Assembly (NCBI RefSeq): GCF_004000785.1
Contig: NZ_BILX01000031.1
Coordinates: 1 to 64,000 of the forward strand
Direction: 5' to 3'
DNA: 64,000 nucleotides
Source of the DNA: Paenibacillus ehimensis NBRC 15659
Lineage (GTDB): Bacteria > Bacillota > Bacilli > Paenibacillales > NBRC-103111
A program made the translations under genes and the position numbers. This document shows positions 18,055 to 27,593 of the stretch, piece after piece. The notes beneath the pieces are model-generated. The model had not been told where the DNA came from. It made no database searches and saw nothing but the letters and a program-made list of their open reading frames with translations. The stretch's first letter is position 1, and every line of letters starts with the position of its first letter.

Positions 18055-19695
18055 ATGATGTCGAATTATGGGGAAAGTCACTTGGAAATTGAGGGGGCGA
18101 ATGCCATTTCCGGGCTGTGCGGGATTGACGTTACGAAAAAGAAGAAGATCAGTCTTGCCACGCTTTTGACAGGGCTGGTTTCCCTTTCCGTTGCGCTTAC
18201 TTTAACGATTCTGCTTCTCGCGTCCTATCATTCCAATAAGCAATCGTTATTCGACACGAGATTCGCCTTGAACCATTCGACTGCGGCCAAAATGAGCCAG
18301 TCCGTCGATTCCTTATTCAAATCGATGCGGGCCGGATTGAAATACACCGGCGCCTACATTTCGGTAAACCATTTATCCAACGAGCAAGAGCTGCACAAGC
18401 AGCTTGAATTGCTGCGCCTCAGCGGCAATTTTTTCAACTCCATCGCCGTCGTGGATGAAACGGGCCTCGTCCGCAGCGTAGCTCCGTCTTCCGTCGGCAC
18501 GGTGGGACAGCACATTGCTACGGAAGCTACCAAAGAAGCGCTGGCCTCGAGAAAGCCCTATATCTCCAAGCCTTACATCTCGGCAACCGGACGTCTAATC
18601 GTTTTTATGAGCGAGCCGCTTTACGACAAAGACGGAGTATACCGCGGTTTTATCGGAGGCAGTCTTTATTTGCAGGAAAACAATATATTGAATATGATGT
18701 TTGGCAAGCACAATGTCGATAGCGACGGATCGTACTTTTACGTCGTAAGCTCCAACGGTCATTTATTATTTCATCCGGACAAATCCCGGATCGACGCCGA
18801 TATCAGTACAAATCCCGCCGTCCAGAAGGTGCTTCGGGGCGAAAGCGGGTATGACGAGGTTACGAATTCGCAAGGAATCACCTTTCTGGCCGGTTATTCC
18901 CCTGTCCCGGAAAACGGCTGGGGAGTTATCGTGCAATCTCCTATCAGCGTCGTCTACGCGGAATTGGACCGTTATATTCGAACGATCCTCTTCTATACGC
19001 TGGCTCCGTTTGTCGTCTTGATGATCACCGCCATCTGGCTTGCCCGGCGATTGGCCAGTCCGTTCGTATCTCTTGCCAACCTGGCCGGAAAATTGGGGAG
19101 AGGCGAAAGAATCGTTCTTCCGGATATCAAGCATCACTGGAACCGGGAAGCCGACTTGTTGACACAGACGATTACGCTTGCGTTAAATGATTTGCAGAAA
19201 CAGACGGACCAATTGACTCAGGCCGCCATGACCGATTCTTTAACGGGGTTAACGAACCGGAGAACATTTGAATCGATCATGACGCAATGGACGGAAAAGC
19301 AGCAGCCCTTCGCCCTTATCATGATGGATATCGACCGCTTCAAGTCCATTAACGATACCTACGGTCATCAGGCGGGCGACGAAGTTTTGAAGCATCTGGC
19401 CCGTATCCTCACTTCGTCCGTACGTTCCAATGACGTATGCTGCCGCTATGGCGGAGAAGAATTCGTCGTGCTTCTTCCGTATACCAGCGCGCCGGAAGCA
19501 TTGATCACGGCAGAGCGGGTTCGTACAGCCTTTGAAACAAGGGAGAATCCCCTGGGCATCCCGCTGACGGTCTCATCGGGTATCGCTCACTACCCCTCCC
19601 ACGCCGAATCCGCTGAAATGCTGTTTCAACGAGCCGACCATGCTTTGTATCAAGCCAAGGAAGCGGGGAAGAACAGAACGATAGTGGCCGATTAG
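18055..19695 (+). CDS. dCache-sensor diguanylate cyclase (GGDEF)
   Basis: A 546-residue membrane enzyme making c-di-GMP. A first helix at about residues 36-58 is followed by an extracytoplasmic double-Cache domain (about 65-300), a second helix (about 308-328), a HAMP-like linker and a GGDEF domain (about 390-545). The active site reads YGGEEF, with DIDRFKSINDTYGHQAGDE. The Cache domain implies sensing of an external small molecule. No EAL domain and no obvious I-site RxxD. A terminator hairpin follows. Confidence 0.93.
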   Translation: MMSNYGESHLEIEGANAISGLCGIDVTKKKKISLATLLTGLVSLSVALTLTILLLASYHSNKQSLFDTRFALNHSTAAKMSQSVDSLFKSMRAGLKYTGAYISVNHLSNEQELHKQLELLRLSGNFFNSIAVVDETGLVRSVAPSSVGTVGQHIATEATKEALASRKPYISKPYISATGRLIVFMSEPLYDKDGVYRGFIGGSLYLQENNILNMMFGKHNVDSDGSYFYVVSSNGHLLFHPDKSRIDADISTNPAVQKVLRGESGYDEVTNSQGITFLAGYSPVPENGWGVIVQSPISVVYAELDRYIRTILFYTLAPFVVLMITAIWLARRLASPFVSLANLAGKLGRGERIVLPDIKHHWNREADLLTQTITLALNDLQKQTDQLTQAAMTDSLTGLTNRRTFESIMTQWTEKQQPFALIMMDIDRFKSINDTYGHQAGDEVLKHLARILTSSVRSNDVCCRYGGEEFVVLLPYTSAPEALITAERVRTAFETRENPLGIPLTVSSGIAHYPSHAESAEMLFQRADHALYQAKEAGKNRTIVAD

Positions 19696-19697
19696 AA

Positions 19698-19733
19698 AAC
19701 GGAGCACTTCTACGATCGTAGAGGCGCTCCGTT
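19698..19733 (+). terminator. terminator after the dCache-GGDEF gene
   Basis: AACGGAGC (19698-19705) pairs with GCTCCGTT (19726-19733), with an inner CTAC/GTAG stem. A T-rich stretch follows. Confidence 0.7.
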
Positions 19734-19766
19734 CGTTGTTCCATTTTGGCAGCAGCTTAACAGAGT

Positions 19767-20330
19767 TCATCGGCCGCCATCCAGGCTCTGCAGTCTCCAT
19801 TCGTCCGCAAGCAGGCTGTATACGGCCAAATCGATGTAGCGGTCATACAGCTTCTGAGCGCCGCGGGCGACGCCTTCTTGCGTGAAGCCGAGCCGCTCGG
19901 GAATGGCGCGGCTTTTCATATTCGCGGTGCCCGCCATAATCTCGACGCGGTGCAGCTTCAGCTCCCCGAACGCGTAATCGATCATCGCGCGGCAGGCGCG
20001 GGTCATGATCCCCCGGCCCTGGGCGGGGGCTGCCAGCCAATAGCCAATCGCAACCTTGCGGTTCATCCAGTTCAGCGAATGATGGTCGATCACCCCGCAG
20101 AGCTTTCCCTCCGCAAGGATGCCTGCGGTAATGCCTTCCCCTTTGGCCCACTTGTGGCGGGTCGATTCGATGAATCCGCGGCTGTCCTCCTCCGTCTGCG
20201 TCATGTCGATCCACGGCATCCATTCCCGCAAATAAGCTCGGTTGTCGTCCGTCAGCCGGAACAGCTCTCCGGCATCCCCCGGTTCGAGCAGCTTCAGTTC
20301 CAATTGCGAATCAATGCGGTATTTAAACAA
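19767..20330 (-). CDS. GNAT acetyltransferase, RimL/RimJ-like
   Basis: A 187-residue GNAT protein. The N-terminal DNRAYLREWMPWIDMTQTEED and the acetyl-CoA loop around AAPAQGRGIMTRACR match the RimL/RimJ/YdaF group, which acetylates N-termini of ribosomal proteins or small amines. The start is TTG at 20330, supported by GAGAGGAG eight bases upstream. The acceptor is not predictable. Confidence 0.88.
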   Translation of the reverse strand: MFKYRIDSQLELKLLEPGDAGELFRLTDDNRAYLREWMPWIDMTQTEEDSRGFIESTRHKWAKGEGITAGILAEGKLCGVIDHHSLNWMNRKVAIGYWLAAPAQGRGIMTRACRAMIDYAFGELKLHRVEIMAGTANMKSRAIPERLGFTQEGVARGAQKLYDRYIDLAVYSLLADEWRLQSLDGGR

Positions 20331-20363
20331 GGTCCCGGCTCCTCTCCGCGGCCTTCGGCATGG

Positions 20364-21335
20364 TTATTTTTCCTGTTCAAATAAAGACAGATACGCTCCG
20401 TAGCCTTCCTTCTCCAGATCGGCTTTCGGGATAAACCGGAGAGCCGCGGAGTTGATGCAGTAGCGCAGTCCGCCTTTATCTTTGGGCCCGTCGGGAAAAA
20501 CATGGCCCAGGTGAGAGTCGGCTTTGCGGCTGCGGACCTCCGTGCGGATCATGCCGTGGCTGTAGTCGGGCTTTTCCTGCACAAGGGCCGGTACGACGGG
20601 CTTTGTAAAGCTCGGCCAGCCGCAGCCGGAATCGAACTTGTCGCGGGAGCTGAATAGCGGCTCGCCCGAGACGATATCGACGTAGAGCCCTTCTTCCTTG
20701 TGATCCCAAAATTCGTTGCGGAACGGAGGCTCGGTGCCGTTCATTTGCGTCACTTCCCACTGCATCGGCGTCAGCTTGTCTTTCAGCTTCGCTTTGTCGG
20801 CCAGCGTATTCCAGTGGCGCTTGATGAAATCGTCGCGTCCCGACGCCTTGCGGTACGAGTTGTAGCGCAGCGGATTCGTTTTATAGAAATCCTGATGATA
20901 GTCCTCCGCAGGATAGAAGACGGAGGCCGGAAGGATCGGCGTGACAATCGGACGGTCGAAGCGGCCGCTGGCGTCGAGCTCCCGCTTGGACGCTTCCGCT
21001 TTCAGCCTCTGCTCCTCCGTATGGTAGAAGATCGCCGTTTGGTACGACTCTCCCCGGTCGTGGAACTGTCCGCCCGCGTCGGTCGGGTCGATCTGCTGCC
21101 AGAACAGCTGAAGCAAATCTTCGTAAGGGAAAACGGCCGGCTCGTACGTAATTTGCACGGCTTCCAAATGTCCGGTCGTTTCGGAGCATACTTCCTGATA
21201 TGTCGGGTTTTCCTTATGGCCGCCCGTGTACCCAGATACGATCTTCACGATGCCGGGCAGCTCGTCGAACGGCTTGACCATGCACCAGAAGCAGCCGCCG
21301 GCAAACGTGGCCAGCTCGGTCGGTTGTTGACTCAT
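20364..21335 (-). CDS. msrAB: bifunctional methionine sulfoxide reductase MsrA-MsrB
   Basis: A 323-residue fusion reducing both S- and R-epimers of methionine sulfoxide. The MsrA domain comes first with GCFWC (catalytic Cys15). The MsrB domain (about 180-320) has DSGCGWPSF and the catalytic Cys in [11 protein letters not shown]. The usual MsrB zinc cysteines are absent, as in the zinc-free subgroup. The start at 21335 follows GAGGTGA. The longer frame to 21554 has no coding character. Confidence 0.95.
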   Translation of the reverse strand: MSQQPTELATFAGGCFWCMVKPFDELPGIVKIVSGYTGGHKENPTYQEVCSETTGHLEAVQITYEPAVFPYEDLLQLFWQQIDPTDAGGQFHDRGESYQTAIFYHTEEQRLKAEASKRELDASGRFDRPIVTPILPASVFYPAEDYHQDFYKTNPLRYNSYRKASGRDDFIKRHWNTLADKAKLKDKLTPMQWEVTQMNGTEPPFRNEFWDHKEEGLYVDIVSGEPLFSSRDKFDSGCGWPSFTKPVVPALVQEKPDYSHGMIRTEVRSRKADSHLGHVFPDGPKDKGGLRYCINSAALRFIPKADLEKEGYGAYLSLFEQEK

Positions 21336-21513
21336 CGGATTCACCTCTTCGATAAAGTTGGGGGAGATAGATTCATGTCCATTCGTATATACCATTATAC
21401 TGCACGCGGGCAAAGGGGCCAAATCGGAGGGGGAGGCAGGCGGCTGCGGAACACGTCGGTGAAAAGGGGAATTAACGCGGCAGGCAGCGAGGGTCCCGGC
21501 TTCCGCGGCACAT

Positions 21514-21539
21514 AAAAAAGGCGGTCCGTTTGGACCGCT
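21514..21539 (-). terminator. minus-strand terminator
   Basis: On the minus strand AGCGGTCC-AAAC-GGACCGCC is followed by six T. It lies about 355 bp beyond dmlA and probably ends the carnitine-type operon. Confidence 0.75.
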
Positions 21540-21693
21540 CGCTTGAGTTGCCAAGCTTTTTTATGAGGCCGCTTTGGTGAGCATGGATTTTCGGTGAATG
21601 ATTTCCGGGGCCCTCTGGTGACCATCTGCCCCATTTTGAAAATAAAGGAAGCACGATGAGCTAAGTGGGGCATTCGAAGCGTGCGATGGGGCG

Positions 21694-21828
21694 TAGCGGA
21701 ACTGCAAGCACTTAACCGTGTCGAAAAATGTTCGTATTCCGCGGATTGATAGCATTAGCGCACCACAGATTCTCTATTACGGGCAGATGGGCTAATCCGC
21801 ATCAAATAGGGCACCTGCAGTTCCGCTA
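21694..21828. repeat. inverted repeat in the gap after the catabolic operon
   Basis: TAGCGGAACTGCA (21694-21706) and its exact complement TGCAGTTCCGCTA (21816-21828) bracket about 110 bp without a gene. The 340-bp gap otherwise holds only the terminator at 21514-21539. It could be a non-coding repeat family or a REP-like element. Confidence 0.5.
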
Positions 21829-21894
21829 TTGCAGTGACCGGGACAAGCTGAGGTCGATTGTCCGCCTCGGTCCGGTTGGACCTCCTTTTGCGGA

Positions 21895-22977
21895 TTATTT
21901 CGCCGCAATCGACGAAGCAGCCAGCGCGGAAACGACCCGGTCGCCAACCTCCGAGGTGGAGGCGGTGCCGCCCATATCGGGTGTCAGCGCCGCACGTTCG
22001 ACCATCACTTGCTCAACGGCTTGCAGCACGGCTTTGCCCCAACGCTCCTGGCCGAGAAAGTCGAGCAGCTGGCTGGCCGACCAGACGGCCGCAAGCGGAT
22101 TCGCGATCCCGCGTCCGGCGATGTCGGGCGCCGACCCGTGGATCGGCTCGAACATCGACGGATGCGTGCGCTCGGGGTTCACATTCGCGCCTGCGGCGAG
22201 TCCGAGCCCGCCAGCGATGGCCGCGCCGAGGTCGGTCAGAATATCGCCGAACAGGTTCGACGTGACGACGACCTCGAACCGCTGCGGCTGCTTGATCATG
22301 AACATCGCCGCGGCATCGACCAGATACGAGTACGTTTTGACGTCGGGGTATTCCCGGCCGACCTCTTCGAATACCTGGTCCCAGAACACCATGGAATAGT
22401 TCAAGGCGTTGCCTTTGCTGACGCTGGTCAGCGATTTGTTCAATCGGCGGGCGGTTTCGTAGGCGTACCGGATGATACGTTCCGTCCCTTTGCGGGAGAA
22501 GACGCCGGTCTGCAGCACGACCTCCTCCGGCTTGCCTTTGAACAGCCAGTCTCCGGCACCCGCATATTCGCCTTCGCTGTTCTCGCGGATGACGAGCATG
22601 TCGATGTCCGCTTTGGAGGCGTCTTTGAGCGGGCAGGGGGCTCCGTCCAGCAGCTGAATCGGGCGGATATTGACGTATTGATCGAATTCCTTGCGGATGC
22701 GCAGCAGCAGGCCCCACAGTGAAATATGGTCCGGAACGCCGGGATAGCCGACCGCGCCCAAATAGATGGCGTCGAACGAGCGGAGCTTCTCCATGCCGTC
22801 GTCGTCCATCATTTTGCCGTGCTTCGCGTAATATTCGCACCCCCAAGGAAAGGTGACGAAGTCGAAGCGAAAGGAGGCGTCGAGCTCCGCCGCCCGGTTC
22901 AGCACCTTGACGCCTTCGGCGATGACTTCGGGACCGATTCCGTCGCCCGGAATGACTGCAATCCGATACGTTTTCAT
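21895..22977 (-). CDS. dmlA: D-malate / tartrate dehydrogenase (decarboxylating), DmlA/TtuC type
   Basis: A 360-residue member of the isocitrate/isopropylmalate dehydrogenase superfamily. IPGDGIGPEV, CEYYAKHGKMM, GYPGVPDHISLWG, REFD-type IRKEFDQYVN and HGSAPDIAGRGIANP place it with DmlA/YeaU and TtuC rather than LeuB. E. coli DmlA converts D-malate with NAD to pyruvate and CO2. It is last in the seven-gene operon, 34 bp after the aldehyde dehydrogenase. In that context D-malate, arising from malic semialdehyde, is the best substrate guess; tartrate remains possible. Confidence 0.85.
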   Translation of the reverse strand: MKTYRIAVIPGDGIGPEVIAEGVKVLNRAAELDASFRFDFVTFPWGCEYYAKHGKMMDDDGMEKLRSFDAIYLGAVGYPGVPDHISLWGLLLRIRKEFDQYVNIRPIQLLDGAPCPLKDASKADIDMLVIRENSEGEYAGAGDWLFKGKPEEVVLQTGVFSRKGTERIIRYAYETARRLNKSLTSVSKGNALNYSMVFWDQVFEEVGREYPDVKTYSYLVDAAAMFMIKQPQRFEVVVTSNLFGDILTDLGAAIAGGLGLAAGANVNPERTHPSMFEPIHGSAPDIAGRGIANPLAAVWSASQLLDFLGQERWGKAVLQAVEQVMVERAALTPDMGGTASTSEVGDRVVSALAASSIAAK

Positions 22978-23011
22978 AACAATTCTCCCATCCCTTCCTT
23001 CCCGCCCGCGG

Positions 23012-24448
23012 CTATTCGTCCAAATTGACGACGACGGTTACGGTTTCGAGCATTTCCTCGATGGCGTAGGCAGGACCTTCTCGCCCGATGCCGCTTTCCT
23101 TGACGCCGCCGTACGGCATTTGGTCCGCGCGGAAGCAGCAGGTATCGTTGATAATGACGCCGCCCACTTCGAGCAGGTGCGGAATTTGATAAGACAAGGA
23201 CAGGTTGCTCGTATAAATGCCGGCTTGCAGCCCGTACTTGGAGTCGTTGACCAGACGGATCGCTTCCTCGATCGTATCGTATGTCGTCACCGTGACGACG
23301 GGAGCAAACACTTCTTCATCGACGACCTTCATGCCTTTGGAGGCGTTCGTGATGACCGTCGGCTGGAACAGGCTGCCTTGGCGCGTTCCCCCGGTTAAGA
23401 CGTTGGCGCCTTCACGCACCGCTTCGTTGACCCATGCCTCGATGCGCTGCGCTTCTTTCTCGCTGATCATGGGCCCGACGTCCGTAGCGGGATCGAGCGG
23501 GTCGCCGACCTTGAGCTTCTCCACATGGCCGAGAAACGCCTTCATGAACGGCTGCGCCACGTCCTTATGGACGAAAATGCGCTGCACGGAGATGCAGATT
23601 TGCCCGGCATGGGCGAACGCCATCTTGGCCAGCCGCTCGGCGGCTTTCGCCACGTTGCCGTCCTCGTGGACGATGGTCGCCGAGTTGGAGCCGAGCTCCA
23701 ATGTTGCTTTCCGGAGGCCGATCGTCTGCTTGATATGCTTGCCGACGCCGGGGGAGCCGGTAAACGTGTAGTACGTGATCCGCTGATCGTGCAGCAGCTG
23801 CTCGCCGACCGTGGAGCCGTCGCCAACGACGCACTGGACGTACCCGGCAGGTATGCCCGCCTGCTCCAGCAGCTCGCACAGCTTGAGCGCAACCGCTGCG
23901 GTATCGGAAGCGGGCTTGATCACGATCGGATTGCCCGCGGCCAGCGCCGGGGCGACCTTGTGCGATACCAGATTGAGCGGGAAGTTGAACGGCGTAATCG
24001 CGCATACAACGCCGACCGGCTTCTTGATCGTATAGATAAAGCGGTTGCCGACACCGGGCGTGGCTTGCGTCGGGATGATGTCGCCTTTCAGATGCTTCGC
24101 TTCCTCGGCAGCGAGCAGGAACGTGTTGGCCGAGCGGATGACCTCCACCTTGGCGTCGGTAATCGGCTTGCCGCCTTCCTGCGCGATGATCCGGGCAATG
24201 TCGTCCGCTTGCTCCCGGAGGAGAGCGGATACTTTGGAGAGCACGGTATAGCGGTATTCCGGCGTAAACGGCACCTCGCGAAAGGCGCGCTCCGCCGACT
24301 CGACGGCCAAAGATACCTCGCGCTCGCCGGCTTTGCAGACCTGCAAGAACAGCTCCCCCGTATATTTATTGTAGATGGGGTGGACCTGTTCCGTTTCCAC
24401 CCATTGTCCTCCGATGAACAGCTTTTGTTTTGCGGTTGCCGTTTGCAT
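23012..24448 (-). CDS. NAD-dependent aldehyde dehydrogenase, proposed malic semialdehyde dehydrogenase
   Basis: A 478-residue ALDH. The catalytic Cys lies in FAHAGQICISVQRIFV and the general-base Glu in ATLELGSN; the coenzyme region has TPFNFPLN and FTGSPGVGK. The ICISVQR form is common in enzymes of the lactaldehyde/phosphonoacetaldehyde type rather than in betaine-aldehyde dehydrogenases. The start at 24448 lies 16 bp after opuCD; an earlier in-frame ATG would overlap that gene. Oxidation of the malic semialdehyde released by the Rieske enzyme is inferred from context only. Confidence 0.85.
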   Translation of the reverse strand: MQTATAKQKLFIGGQWVETEQVHPIYNKYTGELFLQVCKAGEREVSLAVESAERAFREVPFTPEYRYTVLSKVSALLREQADDIARIIAQEGGKPITDAKVEVIRSANTFLLAAEEAKHLKGDIIPTQATPGVGNRFIYTIKKPVGVVCAITPFNFPLNLVSHKVAPALAAGNPIVIKPASDTAAVALKLCELLEQAGIPAGYVQCVVGDGSTVGEQLLHDQRITYYTFTGSPGVGKHIKQTIGLRKATLELGSNSATIVHEDGNVAKAAERLAKMAFAHAGQICISVQRIFVHKDVAQPFMKAFLGHVEKLKVGDPLDPATDVGPMISEKEAQRIEAWVNEAVREGANVLTGGTRQGSLFQPTVITNASKGMKVVDEEVFAPVVTVTTYDTIEEAIRLVNDSKYGLQAGIYTSNLSLSYQIPHLLEVGGVIINDTCCFRADQMPYGGVKESGIGREGPAYAIEEMLETVTVVVNLDE

Positions 24449-24464
24449 AGCGGAACCCCCGTTC

Positions 24465-25121
24465 TTAATGTGATTTGGCTTTGTGCAGGTTGCAGCCCGT
24501 TTTTTTCTCAATCCACCGCAGCAGGAAATCGAGGCCGACGGCGAGCAGCGCCGCGGGGATGGAACCGGCCAGAACTTTGACGTCGTCGGTCGTCGCGATG
24601 CCGCGGTAGATCATCTCGCCGAGACCGCCCGCGCCGACGAAGGTGGCGATCGTCGCCACTCCGATGGAAATCACGGTTGCGACCCGGAATCCGGCCATCA
24701 TGACCGGCATTGCCAGCGGGAATTTCACTTTGACGAGCAGTTGCAGATCGGTCATGCCCATTCCTTTGCCGGCCTCGATCAGGTGCGGGTCCACATTGCG
24801 CAGCCCTTCGTACGTATTCTGAATGATCGGCAGAAACGAATAGCAGATCAGCGCGATGATGGCGGTCGTATAGCCGAGACCGAAAAAGATCATGACGATG
24901 AGCAGCAGCGCGATCGAAGGTATGGTCTGCACCATGTTGATGAATACTTGAACCGTTTGGGCGATTTTGCGGCTGCGCGTCATGAAGACGGCAAGCGGGA
25001 CGCCGATGGCGGCTGCCAGAAGCACGCCGCTCAGGCTCATATACAGATGCTCCAGCGTCAGCTTCAGGAGTTTATCCCAGTCTCTTGCCATCATCTCGAA
25101 GACGCCGACGAACGTTTGCAT
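24465..25121 (-). CDS. opuCD: OpuC-type quaternary-amine ABC transporter permease (distal)
   Basis: A 218-residue permease with about six helices. The EAA-like coupling loop is EAGKGMGMTDLQLLVKVKFPLAMPVMM. It is one of two permeases flanking the binding-protein gene, the arrangement of OpuBA-BD and OpuCA-CD. It begins 15 bp after opuCC. Confidence 0.9.
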   Translation of the reverse strand: MQTFVGVFEMMARDWDKLLKLTLEHLYMSLSGVLLAAAIGVPLAVFMTRSRKIAQTVQVFINMVQTIPSIALLLIVMIFFGLGYTTAIIALICYSFLPIIQNTYEGLRNVDPHLIEAGKGMGMTDLQLLVKVKFPLAMPVMMAGFRVATVISIGVATIATFVGAGGLGEMIYRGIATTDDVKVLAGSIPAALLAVGLDFLLRWIEKKTGCNLHKAKSH

Positions 25122-25136
25122 GAGGCTTCACGCTCC

Positions 25137-26030
25137 TTACGATTTCAGCAATCCTTTTTGCTTCAGGAAGTCCTTCGCGACCTGCTCCGGCTCCACTTTT
25201 TTCACGTCGGCCTGATAGTTGAGCTCCGTCATCGTTTTCGTATCGATCTGCCCCGCGAGTTTGTCCATGATCTCTTTGATCTCGGGATGCTTCTTCAGCG
25301 TATCGTTGCGGACGACGGGGGACGCTTGGTACGGCGGGAAAAACTTCTTGTCGTCCTCCAGCGTTTTCAGATTGTATTCCTTGAGCCGCGCGTCCGTCGA
25401 GTAAGCGAGCACGATGTCGACGTCTTTGTTGCTGACGGCTTTGTAGACGAGCCCGATTTCCATCGGGGACGTTTTGCCGAATTCGAGGCCGTACGCCTTC
25501 TTGAAGGCCGGGTATCCGTCAAGTGTCCGCTCCAACCAGGCGTTATCGGTGCCCAGCCGCATTTCTTTGGCGTGGGACGCGACATCGGACACTTTGTTCA
25601 GCTTCCATTGGTCGGCCAACTCCTGCCTGACGGTGAACACGTACGTATTCTCGAAGCCGTAGGAGGGAAACCACGTTTGATCGAATTTCTCCTGAATGCC
25701 CTTCTGCACCATGGCGAGGGCGGCGGCGCTGTCTGCAGGCATTTCCTTCACGCCGAGCGTGCCCGTCAGGTCCGTGCCGACGTAGCGGACGGCCGAAATT
25801 TGAATTTCGTTGCTTTTCATCGCATTGACGATTACGGGCGTGGAGCCGAGCCCCGTCACGATTTCCGCCTGCAGCTTCCGGTCCTCCATCATCAGCTTGA
25901 TCATATTCGCAATGATCATCTGCTCGGAGGTCGATTGCGAGCCGATTTTGATCGTTTCTTTGGAAGAACAGCCTGCAAACAGCCCGGCCGTTAACGTCAG
26001 CGCCAGCAAAAGCCCCGTTGTCTTTTTCAT
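25137..26030 (-). CDS. opuCC: OpuC-type substrate-binding lipoprotein
   Basis: A 297-residue lipoprotein. A signal peptide ends in the lipobox LFAGC (Cys21). The mature part starts ETIKIGSQSTSEQMIIANM, typical of OpuAC-like glycine betaine/carnitine/choline receptors. GGGAGGATT precedes the ATG. It decides the substrate range of the transporter. Aromatic-cage residues cannot be assigned with confidence without a structure-based alignment. Confidence 0.9.
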   Translation of the reverse strand: MKKTTGLLLALTLTAGLFAGCSSKETIKIGSQSTSEQMIIANMIKLMMEDRKLQAEIVTGLGSTPVIVNAMKSNEIQISAVRYVGTDLTGTLGVKEMPADSAAALAMVQKGIQEKFDQTWFPSYGFENTYVFTVRQELADQWKLNKVSDVASHAKEMRLGTDNAWLERTLDGYPAFKKAYGLEFGKTSPMEIGLVYKAVSNKDVDIVLAYSTDARLKEYNLKTLEDDKKFFPPYQASPVVRNDTLKKHPEIKEIMDKLAGQIDTKTMTELNYQADVKKVEPEQVAKDFLKQKGLLKS

Positions 26031-26052
26031 GATGAATCCTCCCGTCCGAAGT

Positions 26053-26694
26053 TTAAGGCTTGCGCAGCCCTTTGGGGGTACACAGGTATTGGAAGCGCTT
26101 GGTGATAAAATCCGCGGCTACGGCGAGAATCGCAGCCGATACGGCGCCGGCAATGAGCATGTCCTGATTGGAGATCGTCAGCCCGGTGAACACCAGATAT
26201 CCGATCCCGCCTCCGCCGATCAGCGAAGCGAGCGTCGCCCAACTGATCGTATAAATCGCAGCCGTCCGGAAGCCTCCCATAATGACGGAGATGGCGAGCG
26301 GAAGTTCGACTTGAAACAAAATTTGCAGGTCGGTCATGCCCATGCCTCTTGCGGCTTCTTTGGTCGCCGGGCTCACTTCCCGGATCCCCGTATACGTGTT
26401 CTGGAGCATCGGGAGAATTGAATACAGGAACAGCGCCATAATGGCGGGAAACGTGCCGATGCCGATCAGCGGAATCATGAAGCCGAGCAGCGCGAGACTC
26501 GGAATGGTCTGAATGACGTTGACGACGCCAATGACGTAATGGCTTGCCTTCTCCTTGCGGGTCAGCAGGATGCCGAGCGGTACGGCCACGACAAAGCCGG
26601 CGCATACCGCGATCGCGGAAATATACAGGTGCTGCCAGATGACCGCCAAAATATCGGCGTATCGCTCGGTGACAAACGCGAGAAACTCATTCAT
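26053..26694 (-). CDS. opuCB: OpuC-type quaternary-amine ABC transporter permease (proximal)
   Basis: A 213-residue permease homologous to opuCD, with coupling loop KEAARGMGMTDLQILFQVELPLAISVIM. It follows opuCA by 22 bp. The pair of permeases forms the membrane channel. Confidence 0.9.
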   Translation of the reverse strand: MNEFLAFVTERYADILAVIWQHLYISAIAVCAGFVVAVPLGILLTRKEKASHYVIGVVNVIQTIPSLALLGFMIPLIGIGTFPAIMALFLYSILPMLQNTYTGIREVSPATKEAARGMGMTDLQILFQVELPLAISVIMGGFRTAAIYTISWATLASLIGGGGIGYLVFTGLTISNQDMLIAGAVSAAILAVAADFITKRFQYLCTPKGLRKP

Positions 26695-26716
26695 GCTTGC
26701 CGTCCCCCTTTTTTTG

Positions 26717-27517
26717 TCAGGACATTCCCGGCTGAAATTGGATGACGTCGTGGCTTGGCTGTGGAGGAAGATTGGTGCTTTGAATGGGCGTTTTTAACCG
26801 CTTCGGACCGATGAAATCGGTTACAAAATCGCTGGCAGGACGGTGCAAAATGTCGGCGGGCTCTCCGAGCTGCACGACCGCGCCGCCCTGCATCAGACAG
26901 ATGCGGTCTGCGATCTTGAGCGCCTCGTCCATATCGTGGGTGACGAAGACGATCGTCTTGTGGATCGCTTTCTGCAGCCGGACGAATTCGTCCTGCAGCT
27001 GCTCGCGGCTGATCGGGTCGAGCGCGCTGAACGGCTCATCCATCAGAATGATCGGCGGATCGGCCGCCAAGGCCCGGATGACGCCGACCCGCTGCTGCTG
27101 GCCGCCGCTGAGCTGGGCCGGGTAGCGGTTCTTGTACACCTTCGGGTCGAGCCCGACCATGTCGAGCAGCTCGTCGACCTTTTTCTCGTAGGCGGCGGGG
27201 TCCATCTTTTTCAGCTTCGGGACGAGCGCCACATTTTGACCGATCGTCATGTGCGGGAACAGGCCGATCTGCTGGATGACGTAGCCGATGCCGCGCCGGA
27301 GCTCGACCGGATCCTGCTTGGAGATGTCCTGGCCATTAATCTCGATTGTGCCGGAGGACGGCTCGATGAGCCGGTTAATCATCTTCATGGTTGTCGTCTT
27401 GCCGCAGCCGCTTGGACCGATCATGACGAACAATTCGCCGCCGTGTATTTTAAGGTCCAGCTGTTTGATGATCTGGTGGCCGTTATACGTTTTGGAAACG
27501 TTTTTAAAAGCAATCAT
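26717..27517 (-). CDS. opuCA: OpuC-type ABC transporter ATPase without CBS domains
   Basis: A 266-residue ATPase with Walker [10 protein letters not shown], signature [11 protein letters not shown], Walker [13 protein letters not shown] and switch [16 protein letters not shown]. OpuCA/OpuAA proteins usually run to about 380-400 residues and end in two CBS domains that gate transport by ionic strength. Those are missing here, which fits a nutrient importer rather than an osmoregulated one. GAGGAGGGAG precedes the ATG. Confidence 0.9.
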   Translation of the reverse strand: MIAFKNVSKTYNGHQIIKQLDLKIHGGELFVMIGPSGCGKTTTMKMINRLIEPSSGTIEINGQDISKQDPVELRRGIGYVIQQIGLFPHMTIGQNVALVPKLKKMDPAAYEKKVDELLDMVGLDPKVYKNRYPAQLSGGQQQRVGVIRALAADPPIILMDEPFSALDPISREQLQDEFVRLQKAIHKTIVFVTHDMDEALKIADRICLMQGGAVVQLGEPADILHRPASDFVTDFIGPKRLKTPIQSTNLPPQPSHDVIQFQPGMS

Positions 27518-27536
27518 TCGATGTCTCCCTCCTCAA

Positions 27537-27555
27537 AGTTTTGCGAAGCAAAACT
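27537..27555. promoter_or_regulatory. intergenic hairpin between the oxygenase and transporter genes
   Basis: AGTTTTGC-GAA-GCAAAACT is a perfect 8-bp stem, about 20 bp before the opuCA start. Without a T run on the minus strand it is more likely a processing or stability element than a terminator. Confidence 0.4.
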
Positions 27556-27593
27556 ACTTCGTAAGCATGGGCTGAGTTTTGCGAGCTCTCCTC

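Noticed and set aside
24483-25994. 503-codon plus-strand ORF opposite opuCC/opuCD
   Set aside because: Shadow of the transporter genes; it has Arg/His/Asp-rich composition and no recognisable domain.
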